From assembly GCF_014648295.1 (NCBI RefSeq), contig NZ_BMQV01000011.1:1-64000 (forward strand): a stretch of 64,000 nt of DNA, in the 5' to 3' direction. The stretch is from Shewanella saliphila. Its GTDB lineage: Bacteria > Pseudomonadota > Gammaproteobacteria > Enterobacterales > Shewanellaceae. Positions within the stretch are counted from its first letter, which is position 1. The number at the start of each line of letters is the position of its first letter. The notes beneath the pieces were generated by a model. It was not told where the DNA came from. It searched no databases and saw only the letters and a list, made by a program, of their open reading frames with translations. The position numbers and the translations under genes are program-made. This document shows positions 17,390 through 26,469 of this stretch, in pieces.

Positions 17390-17854
17390 TTATGAATGGG
17401 TAAGCAACATATCAAGGTGTGGTATTCCGTCCTCTAAATACACTTCAGAATTAACCACAAAACCAAGCTGTTGATAAAAGTGGCGTAAATAATCTTGTGC
17501 ACCGATTTGAATATGATCATCTGGCCAACGCTGTTTTGCAATGGTTATTGCACGTTGCATTAACTGATTTGCGACGCCCTGCCCTCGCGCTGATTTTGCC
17601 ACTGCAACGCGGCCGATACTGGCTTGTGGGTAACTGATATTGGGCGCTAAAACACGGCTGTAAGCCACAACCTCTTGTAGATCATTTAGGCCGAGTAAAT
17701 GCCTAGTATGGACATGTTTATCTTTACCATCTAGCTCAGGGTAAGGGCAGTTTTGCTCCACCACAAACACATCTACCCGCAGTTGCAATAAACTGTATAA
17801 CAGCTCAACATTGAGCTGATCAAAACCAACATCTAACCATGTTAATGTCATCAA
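17390..17854 (-). CDS. elaA: GNAT acetyltransferase, ElaA family
   Basis: The 154-residue protein contains the acetyl-CoA loop GRVAVAKSARGQGVANQLM (about residues 82-100) and the ElaA-specific N-terminal block LLQLRVDVFVVEQNCPY, plus YLRHFYQQLGFV near the C-terminus. ElaA is a cytoplasmic N-acetyltransferase of unknown substrate. It is the first gene of a pair with the ABM-domain gene. Confidence 0.88.
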   Translation of the reverse strand: MMTLTWLDVGFDQLNVELLYSLLQLRVDVFVVEQNCPYPELDGKDKHVHTRHLLGLNDLQEVVAYSRVLAPNISYPQASIGRVAVAKSARGQGVANQLMQRAITIAKQRWPDDHIQIGAQDYLRHFYQQLGFVVNSEVYLEDGIPHLDMLLTHS

Positions 17855-17942
17855 ATACCCATTCGCCTAAAGATTTATAGCAAGGGTATCATTCAGCAAT
17901 GGCAATACAAGTCAATTGATACTGATGCTTATCAACAAATAC

Positions 17943-19565
17943 TTAATGCATTTCATTAGGAGCATCTGCCTTATTTGATGCTGCAGGTTTTCGAATCGAT
18001 AACACTGCCACAACTGCAATAGATAAAAAGCACGCCATAATGAAAAACACATCATTATAAGCTTGAATATACGCTTGTTGACTCATGTTTTGGGCCAGTA
18101 AAGCATAAGCTTGTGTATTGGCGCTCACCGCGTCAGAACCTGCACTTTGCAATAACAAAGTGGTGTCATTGATGTATTGGTAAGCTTGCGCGCTCACCGC
18201 GGGTAATGATTCTTTTATGTGTGCAAGGTGCACTCGGGCTAAGTTATCACTTAATGTCGCTACCAAGGCAATACCAAAAGCACCACCTAAATTGCGCATG
18301 ACATTTAATACCGTTGAAGCTGACGCGTTTTCTTGGGCCTTAAGGTGCATGGTCGCCAAAATACCTATCGGCACTAAAATAAATGGTTGCCCCAACGCCC
18401 TGACGATTTGTGATGCTATCATTTGATCACCAGCATAATCGGCGGTCATATGGCTATTCATATAATAACTGATTGAGAACAACGCAAAGCCAAAACCCGC
18501 TAAATACCGCGGGTCATAACGCTGCATTAATTTTGGCACTAGCGGCAACACTAATAATTGCGGAAACCCCATCCACATAATCACTTCGCCAATTTCAAGC
18601 GGGGTATAGTCGTGGATTTGTGACAGGTATAGTGGGATTAAATAAATGGCGCCAAATAGTGCCATACCCAATAAAAAATATGCCACTGTAGACAAGGCAA
18701 AATCACGTTGGCCCAGCAACCTAATATTCACTAAAGGTTGGGGTTTACGTAATTGGATCCAAATAAACAAACCGATATTGATGACCGCAATAATGGCGAG
18801 ATTACGAATAAGATCAGAGCCAAACCAGTCTTTACGATTCCCCTCTTCGAGCACCACTTCTAAACAGCCCATTCCTAGCGCCATCGTAATAATGCCAGAG
18901 TAATCGGCATCTTTTAGTTTGTCCCAAATAATGGGTTTTCGCTCCAACCCATACGCCAGCATCACCATCACTAATATGCCCGGCGGCACATTAATATAAA
19001 ACAGATAATGCCAACTAAACTGCTCAGTTAACCAACCACCTAACGTTGGACCAATAGACGGTGCAAATGTGGCTGTAACGCCAAACAACGCCATACCCAT
19101 GGCGCGTTTACTGTCGGGTAAAAATTCGAGAATAAGCCGAAAAGCTAATGGAATGAGCGCACCACCAAAGAAGCCCTGTAATGCGCGAAAGGCAATCATC
19201 GACTCGAGATTCCAAGACATTGAACACAATATTGATGCAACAATAAACGCTGCTGTGGTCCACAGTAAGTAGCGTCTGGTCGATAAACCCGTGCTGAGCC
19301 AACCCGACAACGGAATGGCAATCATTTCGGCCACCAAATACGCGGTCGCAATCCAACTGCTTTCTTCTAACGTCGCCCCTAAACTGCCTTGTATTTCCTT
19401 CATTGAGGCATTGGTGATTTGAATATCTAAAATCGCCATAAATGCGCCAATAAGTCCACCCATGACCGCAATCCATGAGCGGTAACTGCCACGTTGATAC
19501 CCTGTCGGTTTAACATCGGCAACAGCCACTTGAGTTACATCTAACTCTGCCGTTGACTGACTCAT
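17943..19565 (-). CDS. emrB: EmrB/QacA-type multidrug efflux transporter (DHA2, 14 TM)
   Basis: This proton-driven major facilitator of the DHA2 group works with the membrane fusion protein encoded just upstream. After a 30-residue cytoplasmic N-terminus come about 14 membrane helices. Motif A appears as PLSGWLSTGLSTRR, and FAPSIGPTLGGWLTEQFSWHYLFYINVPPG, residues about 150-180, is the antiporter motif C block. I place the start at 19565 (MSQSTAE) because AGGA lies 10 bp upstream and the fusion-protein stop ends at 19567; the longer frame to 19649 would overlap that gene. Usual length (540 aa). The exported drugs are not known. Confidence 0.9.
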   Translation of the reverse strand: MSQSTAELDVTQVAVADVKPTGYQRGSYRSWIAVMGGLIGAFMAILDIQITNASMKEIQGSLGATLEESSWIATAYLVAEMIAIPLSGWLSTGLSTRRYLLWTTAAFIVASILCSMSWNLESMIAFRALQGFFGGALIPLAFRLILEFLPDSKRAMGMALFGVTATFAPSIGPTLGGWLTEQFSWHYLFYINVPPGILVMVMLAYGLERKPIIWDKLKDADYSGIITMALGMGCLEVVLEEGNRKDWFGSDLIRNLAIIAVINIGLFIWIQLRKPQPLVNIRLLGQRDFALSTVAYFLLGMALFGAIYLIPLYLSQIHDYTPLEIGEVIMWMGFPQLLVLPLVPKLMQRYDPRYLAGFGFALFSISYYMNSHMTADYAGDQMIASQIVRALGQPFILVPIGILATMHLKAQENASASTVLNVMRNLGGAFGIALVATLSDNLARVHLAHIKESLPAVSAQAYQYINDTTLLLQSAGSDAVSANTQAYALLAQNMSQQAYIQAYNDVFFIMACFLSIAVVAVLSIRKPAASNKADAPNEMH

Positions 19566-19566
19566 A

Positions 19567-20661
19567 TTAACGTCCTGCAGTGACAGTGGTCTTATCGTTA
19601 AAGGCCGCTTTGGCTGTAGCATGTGCTTGAGTTGCACTGTGAGTATCAACCTTAACTACGGCGCTCAACCCAGGTAAAATACGCATTGGGGCATTAGCCG
19701 CGTGCTTATTCTCAATACGGATCCGTACCGGAATTCGCTGCACAATCTTAGTAAAATTACCGGTGGCATTTTCAGCCGGTAACAAACTAAATTTAGAGCC
19801 AGATGCAGGCGCTAAGCTGTCAATAAAACCGGTAAAATCTTCATCAGGGTAGGCGTCTAATTTAACCTTAACTGTTTGACCAGGTTGCATATGCTCAATT
19901 TGAGTTTCTTTAAAATTAGCGGTTATCCATACCTGAGAGTCGGGCACTAAGCTAAACAGGGCTTGCCCGGGTTGCACGTACTGGCCCACCAGCGCTCCAC
20001 GCTTACCTATAATGCCTGAAAAGGGCGCGGTAATTTGGGTGTCGGCTAATTGAATATTGGCTAACTCAAGGCTGGCTTGCGCTTGATCAACGTCAGCTTG
20101 CGCTTCTAATAATTGGGCATTAAAAACCGACAATTCACGCTGCTTTGCCACTAATGCCGCTTGTGCTTCATCAACATGCGCCGAAGCAGAATCAAAATTA
20201 GCTTGCAGTTGATCAACATCATTTTGCGAACTGTAATTGCTGACTTTCAATTTTTGCGAGCGTGCTAATTGTTGTTGAGCAATTAACTGATCAGATTGCG
20301 ATGCCACCACAGCCGCTTTGGCCTGATTAATTAAGGCTTGTTGTAAATCCACTTTCGCCGCCAACGTCTGTAAATTGGCTTGCGAACTGGCCAGCACTGC
20401 CTGACTTTGAGCCACAAGCGCGACAAACTGACTGTCTTCAAGCTGTGCCAGCACCTCACCTTGATTGACATGCTGATTATCACTCACCGTCGATTGCACA
20501 ATATACCCCGGTACTTTGACGCTAATGCTTGAAATATCGGTTTCTACATACGCGTTATCGGTCGACTCAATAAAGCGCACCTGTAACCACCAATAAACGC
20601 CTGCGATAACAATCGCCAAAATAAGGCTCGGTACAATGATAAAACGTTTATTAATAGACAT
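19567..20661 (-). CDS. emrA: EmrA/HlyD-type membrane fusion protein
   Basis: This periplasmic adaptor links an inner-membrane EmrB-like pump to an outer-membrane channel. One N-terminal membrane helix (about 7-28) is followed by a biotinyl-lipoyl strand (ISVKVPGYIVQSTVSDNQHV), a long coiled-coil hairpin rich in Ala/Gln (about 80-200), the second lipoyl half (ITAPFSGIIGKRGALVGQYV) and a beta-barrel. Length 364 residues. The gene precedes emrB with almost no gap and is divergent from a LysR regulator that probably controls both. No outer-membrane TolC-type gene is adjacent. Confidence 0.9.
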   Translation of the reverse strand: MSINKRFIIVPSLILAIVIAGVYWWLQVRFIESTDNAYVETDISSISVKVPGYIVQSTVSDNQHVNQGEVLAQLEDSQFVALVAQSQAVLASSQANLQTLAAKVDLQQALINQAKAAVVASQSDQLIAQQQLARSQKLKVSNYSSQNDVDQLQANFDSASAHVDEAQAALVAKQRELSVFNAQLLEAQADVDQAQASLELANIQLADTQITAPFSGIIGKRGALVGQYVQPGQALFSLVPDSQVWITANFKETQIEHMQPGQTVKVKLDAYPDEDFTGFIDSLAPASGSKFSLLPAENATGNFTKIVQRIPVRIRIENKHAANAPMRILPGLSAVVKVDTHSATQAHATAKAAFNDKTTVTAGR

Positions 20662-20756
20662 GCTGAACTCCTAATTTATACCTTCTAGTTTACTACTGTT
20701 TCGTGTAATTTATTAGATAGATAGAATTCAACCCACTGTTTCACAGGTGTAACAAT

Positions 20757-21701
20757 ATGGATCTCAATCGCGTTCAGATTTTCTCGCAAGTGGTGGAGCA
20801 AGGCAGTTTTACCGGTGCCGCAAAAGCCCTAGGAATAACCAAAGCGACGGTGAGTCGTAAGGTTGCTGAGTTAGAAGCCGATGTGGGTGTGCAGCTATTA
20901 TTCCGCACTACGCGGGCATTAAAACTCACCGAAGCGGGATCGAGTTATTACCATCGAATTAATAAAATTTTACAAGATTTACAAAGTGCAGAAGACTTAT
21001 TAAGTGCCAGCCAGCAGGACATTAAAGGCAATTTAAAAATCATTTGCCCTATCGAATTGGGGCAATTATTTCTTGGACGTATTTTCGCGCGCTTTCTTGC
21101 TGCTTACCCAAACATGACTATTGATGCTGAATTAACTAACCGTAAAGTCGATGTGATTGAAGAAGGAGTGGATTTTCTGTTCCAAATAACAGAGGTTCAC
21201 GACCCCAAGTTACAGAGTTACTCATTGGTTATCGCCAACAGACAACTGATGGCCAGCCCCGACTACCTTAAACGTCATGGCACGCCAAAAGTTCCACAAG
21301 ATTTGATCAATCACACTGCTATAAAATTACAGTCAGCACACATCAATGGTGGCTGGCGAATATTTGATGGTAACCAATGGTTCGATTTGGATCCGCCCGC
21401 ACAACTGAAAGTAAATAACGTCACGTTTGCGCGAGAAGCGGCCATCGAAGGACTCGGCATCACTGCCGTGCCAGTAATCATCGCCCAAGAGGCCATTACG
21501 AACCAGCAACTGACACCGATTTTAGAAGACTTTCCAATGGCACAAACTAAAGTGACCTTAAGTTTTCCCCAACGGGTATATATGCCACGTAAGTATATCG
21601 TTTTTATCGAGTTCCTTTACGCTGCGCTCATTGAAAATTGGGGCGAAAATGTATTAGAGATCCCCGAATTTATTAATGTTAAAGTACATCAAAATGGCTA
21701 A
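20757..21701 (+). CDS. LysR family transcriptional regulator
   Basis: The 314-residue protein has an N-terminal winged helix-turn-helix (residues 1-60, with VEQGSFTGAAKALGITKATVSRKV split around 14-37) and a LysR substrate-binding domain. It belongs to the CrgA-like branch (MDLNRVQIF start, GLGITAVPV near the end). It lies divergent to emrAB with a 95-bp shared region, the standard arrangement for a regulator of the adjacent operon. The inducer is unknown. Confidence 0.9.
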   Translation: MDLNRVQIFSQVVEQGSFTGAAKALGITKATVSRKVAELEADVGVQLLFRTTRALKLTEAGSSYYHRINKILQDLQSAEDLLSASQQDIKGNLKIICPIELGQLFLGRIFARFLAAYPNMTIDAELTNRKVDVIEEGVDFLFQITEVHDPKLQSYSLVIANRQLMASPDYLKRHGTPKVPQDLINHTAIKLQSAHINGGWRIFDGNQWFDLDPPAQLKVNNVTFAREAAIEGLGITAVPVIIAQEAITNQQLTPILEDFPMAQTKVTLSFPQRVYMPRKYIVFIEFLYAALIENWGENVLEIPEFINVKVHQNG

Positions 21702-21933
21702 AGATTTTGCGCGTTTTATTATGCTTTTGTAATCTACGATTAGCACTAAATAATCTATATCTATGATAGATATTTTTGTGCAACTTGGTGCTAGTATCGA
21801 TTTAACCTAGCCACGACAGGATGCTAATTTCAACGCTATATTCGCATAAGTTGTACTTGATATTGTGATTCAAATAATTGTTTAACATTTTTACAGAGTG
21901 AACCTAGCCCAGCGCATACACGGAGTAAATAAT

Positions 21934-22056
21934 ATGAGCAAAGAACGTAATAACGCCAAAGAGTCGAAGAAGCAGCCACAACTGACGTTAAAAGAAAAAC
22001 GTGCAGTGAAACAAGCGAAAAAAGCCCCAGCAACTTCTGTTATTAAAGGTAAATAA
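21934..22056 (+). CDS. Very small basic protein (40 aa)
   Basis: The frame encodes MSKERNNAKESKKQPQLTL and a further 21 residues, over one-third Lys/Arg, with no hydrophobic segment. CGGAGTAA precedes the ATG and a strong terminator follows, so it looks like a real short transcript. I associate it with a lysine-rich small hypothetical protein conserved in Shewanella. It may bind nucleic acid or ribosomes; that is inference from charge alone. Confidence 0.65.
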   Translation: MSKERNNAKESKKQPQLTLKEKRAVKQAKKAPATSVIKGK

Positions 22057-22090
22057 GACGGTTATCACTTAAGTTATACCAAGATAAAAA

Positions 22091-22118
22091 AATACCGAGC
22101 AACTTGCTCGGTATTTTG
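22091..22118. terminator. Terminator between the 40-aa gene and the TonB receptor gene
   Basis: AATACCGAGCAA pairs with TTGCTCGGTATT and is followed by TTG-TT; A-richness on the other side suggests that it serves both convergent genes. Confidence 0.8.
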
Positions 22119-22137
22119 TTGTTAAGCGCTAGCCTAA

Positions 22138-25100
22138 TTAGAACAGGTATTTAACACCAATTTTTAACTGCCAAGCCGACTTGTTGATGTCATAACTATT
22201 ATGGTTATCGGTTTCGATACCATCTTGGCCATAGGGCACTGAATAAGTGTAAACCCCAGTAGCTGCATTGTAATCATGGTCAACCAGTGTTGATGTACCG
22301 TAACTTTGGTATTCAACCACGCCCCAATCATCATTAAGCAAATTAAGCACGTTGCTCACATCAAAGTATAAAAGGCCTTTATGATCTTCGGTAAAGCCCG
22401 GTAGCTCTTGAGTAAAGCGGAAATCAAGTTGATGTACCCACGGTTGGTTGTCAGTGCCTTTAGGTGCAATACCCCCAGCATACTTACCTAGACCAATCTC
22501 ATCGACAGCCGCTTTAAATTGTTCGTAAGTTAGCCCTCCATCGTACTCAACATTAGGGTCGTCGGCACCTGTAGGGATATACGGTAAGTAGTATGACGCA
22601 TTAGCAAAACTTGATTGATCGCCTAGGTTACCGTCTTTATATGAACCTAACACCCAAGTCATCGGGTTACCTTCACGCGCCTCATAGAATAAGTTAAAGC
22701 TTGAGTTATAACCCGATACTATTTCAACATCATAACCTAAGCTAAACGTAAAGCGGTGCGGCGTTTCATAATAGCCGGTGCCCATGGTGGTGCTATTACG
22801 ATCATACTGAACCGGCGTGTACTGATAGTTTGACGTTGCTGTAGAAGATGAACCTTGGTTGCCTTCTTTTACAGAGTTATAAGCATATCCTGCGCGCATG
22901 CTTAAGCCCATATCCCAGTTTTTTGCTAATGAAAAACTCAAGGTTTTGCTGGTACCGTCATCATCAGCATTAGTTAGCATAATGTCATAACGGTCAGTGT
23001 TACCACCGGCGCCGTCATTGGCGAGTGGGTCCCATGTTTCATACACAACACGACCAGTGTCATCGGTAGTGACTTGACGACGAGCCAAATCAACCCAGGC
23101 TAAATCGTTTTCTTTTTGAATGTATAAAAACTCTGCCCCCACAAACCAATCATCACCCAATGCACCAAAATCCCAGGTGCTGTCGACACCGATGCTGGCA
23201 CGCCAGTCTGACGGTAATTCAAAGTGAGGGTCAATAACATTCACATTACCGTCACCACCGACTAAACCGTTTTGCGCAGCAGAAGGCACATTAGCAAAAT
23301 CTGGCGTCCCCCAAGCAGAGTCCCAACCATCGTTGTAGCTAAGTAAGCTGTTTCCGTCATTTGAGAAGCTGTTTGAAATCCATACCGTCGGAGAGCCACC
23401 ACTATATCGCCCTACACCACCATGTATGCTGATGTCTTCTGTTAGTGCATATTGCACGCCTATACGCGGTAACCAAATATCTTGACCATCTAAGGTTTCG
23501 TTATTAGCAAAACCATAGCGATCAACAAAATTTTGGTTGATTGCAGGCGAATCAGACATGCTAATGGTTTCATAACGCAAACCAAATGTGAGGGTTAAAT
23601 CTGCGGTGATATCCCATGAATCTTCAGCAAACAATGCTAACGTGTCCATCTTAAAAGCTGCGCCAACATCGTCAGAATTACCAGATATTGCATTAGAATA
23701 GAAAAACTGGTCTACATCACCGTTTTCAAAGTCTTCAATGGTATTAAATGACCAGTTACCTGCCACATTTTGGGCAAACAGGTTAAACACTTCAATGCTA
23801 TTGTACTGAGCACCAAAGCCAATTTCATGATCGCCTAGGTAATAATCACCCACAAAACGTAGTTCAAGGTTTTGATTATCAAGCTCGTTTGCCTGACGTG
23901 ATTTATCTGTACCAAATACCACATAATCGCTAGCACGATCATAGGTTTGAACCGACACCATACCGATGCCTAAGTCATCAATGGTTTTCGATTTAGTGGT
24001 TGAGTCTTTATAAGCTATTTTAATTTCAGTGCTGAAATCATCAGTCCAATCGCTGTATAAGTTAGCAGCATAGGTTTCTAATGTTTCTTCTTTGTCGTAC
24101 CAAGTGCTTGATAATTTTAAAGACGATGAGCTTGAGCTCATGTTATTGGTTAAGTTACCGACTGTAGATTGGTAAGTAAAACTCGCACGGTGCTGGTCGT
24201 TAATGTTCCAGTCAATTTTAGCTAGAATTTTTTCATCTTTTTCTTGCGGCGTGGTAGTGTAGCCACCAATGCTGTCTAAGCCATAAACTGATTGGGCAAT
24301 CTGTTCAATTTGCGTTAATTCCGCTGAAGTAATATCCGAGTCGTTTGCATACCCTGCATCGGCTGGCCCCCACTCTGCAGATTTTGGTGCATCGAAGTTT
24401 TCATAAGAACCAAAGAAAAACAGCGTATCTTTAATTAACGGGAAACCCACCGTGCCACCAAACGTAGTTTCTTCAAAATCTTGCTTTAACGTTTCACCAG
24501 TTTGTTGGTTTTTACCATCACCCGCCATACTGTCGTTAGTGGTTTCCCAAAATACTGAACCTGATAGTTCGTTAGTACCAGACTTAGTGACCGCATTAAT
24601 TTGCGCGCCCGTAAAACCACCATTGCGCGCACTGTATGGCGATACATTTAACGCCACGCTCTCAACAGCATCAATTGAAATAGGTGAACGTTGTGTTGGG
24701 TAACCGTTTGAGTTAAGTCCAAAATCATCGTTTTGCGATATGCCATCAACCACAAAAGTATTGAAACGCGGATTTAAACCCGCCACGCTCATTGATACAC
24801 CATCTGTGCCAACTACAGCCATTGGGTTTTGACGCAATACGTCTTTTAAATCTCGGTTAAGGCCAGGTGAGTTGGTAATATCTTGCTCGCCAAATTCACT
24901 ATTGGCCCCCGCTGAACGGTAATAACCCGCACTCCCTACCACGCCAATGCGCTCCATTTCATTTGCATCTTGTAAAGTGCGGTTAAAGCGGAATGTCTCG
25001 CCTAGTTGCAAGTAAACACCTTCTTCAACGGTGTCGGCAAACTGATCAGAGTCGACTTTAATAATATAAGGACCACCAACACGTAAACCGCGTGCAGAAA

Positions 25101-25311
25101 ACTGACCATCTGCCGTAACTGGCACTTCGGTAACCGTCCCAGTTGGTTGGTGAATAATAGTAATTTTAGCATCAGAAGCAGCACTTCCTGCTGGCCCCAT
25201 AATTTGTCCACGTATGTCCGATGCTGTGTCAGCTGCAGATGCAGGCAATGCAACACCCATAGCAAAACACGTCGCTAGCGCCAAACGATTCATTTTATGA
25301 CTTCGTAACAT
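22138..25311 (-). CDS. TonB-dependent outer-membrane receptor, Oar-like with carboxypeptidase-regulatory-like domain
   Basis: The 1057-residue protein has a signal peptide (MNRLALATCFAMGVALPASA after a short MLRSHK leader) and a Cna/CarboxypepD_reg-like beta-sandwich (about 30-110: IRGQIMGPAGSAASDAKITI). It then has a plug (DVLRQNPMAV, FNTFVVDGISQNDDFGLN) and a 22-strand barrel ending in Phe (KIGVKYLF). Such receptors import large substrates using TonB energy; the Oar branch is often linked to peptide or protein uptake. The start has GGGGG 6 bp upstream. No TonB-ExbB-ExbD or enzyme gene is co-directional next to it, so the substrate is open. Confidence 0.9.
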   Translation of the reverse strand: MLRSHKMNRLALATCFAMGVALPASAADTASDIRGQIMGPAGSAASDAKITIIHQPTGTVTEVPVTADGQFSARGLRVGGPYIIKVDSDQFADTVEEGVYLQLGETFRFNRTLQDANEMERIGVVGSAGYYRSAGANSEFGEQDITNSPGLNRDLKDVLRQNPMAVVGTDGVSMSVAGLNPRFNTFVVDGISQNDDFGLNSNGYPTQRSPISIDAVESVALNVSPYSARNGGFTGAQINAVTKSGTNELSGSVFWETTNDSMAGDGKNQQTGETLKQDFEETTFGGTVGFPLIKDTLFFFGSYENFDAPKSAEWGPADAGYANDSDITSAELTQIEQIAQSVYGLDSIGGYTTTPQEKDEKILAKIDWNINDQHRASFTYQSTVGNLTNNMSSSSSSLKLSSTWYDKEETLETYAANLYSDWTDDFSTEIKIAYKDSTTKSKTIDDLGIGMVSVQTYDRASDYVVFGTDKSRQANELDNQNLELRFVGDYYLGDHEIGFGAQYNSIEVFNLFAQNVAGNWSFNTIEDFENGDVDQFFYSNAISGNSDDVGAAFKMDTLALFAEDSWDITADLTLTFGLRYETISMSDSPAINQNFVDRYGFANNETLDGQDIWLPRIGVQYALTEDISIHGGVGRYSGGSPTVWISNSFSNDGNSLLSYNDGWDSAWGTPDFANVPSAAQNGLVGGDGNVNVIDPHFELPSDWRASIGVDSTWDFGALGDDWFVGAEFLYIQKENDLAWVDLARRQVTTDDTGRVVYETWDPLANDGAGGNTDRYDIMLTNADDDGTSKTLSFSLAKNWDMGLSMRAGYAYNSVKEGNQGSSSTATSNYQYTPVQYDRNSTTMGTGYYETPHRFTFSLGYDVEIVSGYNSSFNLFYEAREGNPMTWVLGSYKDGNLGDQSSFANASYYLPYIPTGADDPNVEYDGGLTYEQFKAAVDEIGLGKYAGGIAPKGTDNQPWVHQLDFRFTQELPGFTEDHKGLLYFDVSNVLNLLNDDWGVVEYQSYGTSTLVDHDYNAATGVYTYSVPYGQDGIETDNHNSYDINKSAWQLKIGVKYLF

Positions 25312-25561
25312 TTCAGCCCCCTGAAAACTTCTTATATTTTAATGTTTAACCCAATCCGCTGGGCCTTGTATTGAAATGCAGCAAAAACTGCAGGGCGAAG
25401 TGTAGGGAGATCATGTTGCATTTTAATGTCAAAATTTGTACAAAAAACAACAATTACGAAACCTAGTGGTTACACAAAACTGTCATAAAGGTGCTGTATA
25501 TTCCCGTCAAAAATTGCAAGGTTTGTTTGCAGCCAAACAACGCACTAAAAAGAGTGGAAAA

Positions 25562-26368
25562 ATGAGAAAGTCAGTTTGGGTCAATAAAAGCATGATGATA
25601 GCGAGCGGGTTATTACTTTCGTTAAGCATCAACTCACCGGCTTTTGCCTTTGGGCAGCTGGGGCATCGTATCGTTGGCGACTTGGCTCAACAACACTTGA
25701 GCGATAACGCGAAGCGACAGATTAATCAGCTAACAAATGGGGAAAGCTTAGCGCAAATGTCTACATGGGCAGATGAAATTCGCTCAGATAAAAACTGGCA
25801 TCATGCAGCGCCCTGGCATTACATTTCAATTGAAGATGATGAAACATGGCAGTCAGTAACACGCAATCCAGATGGCGATATCATTAAAAGCCTACAACTA
25901 TTTGAAAATGTTCTGAAAAATACTAAAACTAGCCAAAAAGATAAATGGCAAGCGCTGGCCTTTTATGTACATTTTGTGGGTGATATCCACCAGCCTTTAC
26001 ATGTGGGACATCGCCACGATAAAGGTGGTAACACAATTAACGTAAAATGGTTTGGCCAAGAAACCAATTTACACAGCGTATGGGACAGTAAAATCATCGA
26101 GCAACAGCAATTAAGCTACACCGAATACAGTGAGTTTTTGAGCCGCATTAGTCAAGGTGAGCGCCAGCAATGGTCAGGGCAAAGTTATTATGAGTGGGCT
26201 GAAGAGTCTAAGTTTTTACGTAAAAAAACCTATATTTTGGAGCAAAACTATCAGGGAGAAGATGATTTACGCTTCAATTATGTATTTGTTAATAAACCTA
26301 TTGTTGAAAAAAGATTGCAACAAGCAGGCATCCGCTTAGCTGAAAAACTCAATGCTATTTTTCATTAA
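25562..26368 (+). CDS. S1/P1-type zinc nuclease, secreted
   Basis: This 268-residue periplasmic or secreted nuclease degrades single-stranded DNA and RNA (and often 3'-nucleotides) with three zinc ions. The signal peptide ends AFA before FGQLGHR. Zinc ligands are visible in GHR, WADEIR, HYIS, HFVGDIHQPLHVGH and NLHSVWD. Family enzymes use the mature N-terminal residue, usually Trp, as a ligand; here it would be Phe. I start at ATG 25562 (MRKSVWVN), which gives a clean signal peptide; the frame extends up to 25436 without a better ribosome site. The gene is convergent with the multiheme cytochrome gene. It may help scavenge phosphate or nucleotides. Confidence 0.9.
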   Translation: MRKSVWVNKSMMIASGLLLSLSINSPAFAFGQLGHRIVGDLAQQHLSDNAKRQINQLTNGESLAQMSTWADEIRSDKNWHHAAPWHYISIEDDETWQSVTRNPDGDIIKSLQLFENVLKNTKTSQKDKWQALAFYVHFVGDIHQPLHVGHRHDKGGNTINVKWFGQETNLHSVWDSKIIEQQQLSYTEYSEFLSRISQGERQQWSGQSYYEWAEESKFLRKKTYILEQNYQGEDDLRFNYVFVNKPIVEKRLQQAGIRLAEKLNAIFH

Positions 26369-26396
26369 TCATCCGTTAAAACAGTTAACAAAATAA

Positions 26397-26463
26397 AACG
26401 GGGATCAATTGATCCCCGTTGTGATTTACGCTATGTCGTTAGTCAATAAGGCTAACGACATAG
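26397..26463. terminator. Two hairpins between convergent nuclease and cytochrome genes
   Basis: A perfect palindrome AACGGGGATCA/TGATCCCCGTT at 26397-26420 is followed by a 12-bp perfect stem CTATGTCGTTAG/CTAACGACATAG at 26431-26463. Neither has a long T-run, but the position between two convergent stops suggests termination or message 3' protection. Confidence 0.65.
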
Positions 26464-26469
26464 TGCATA

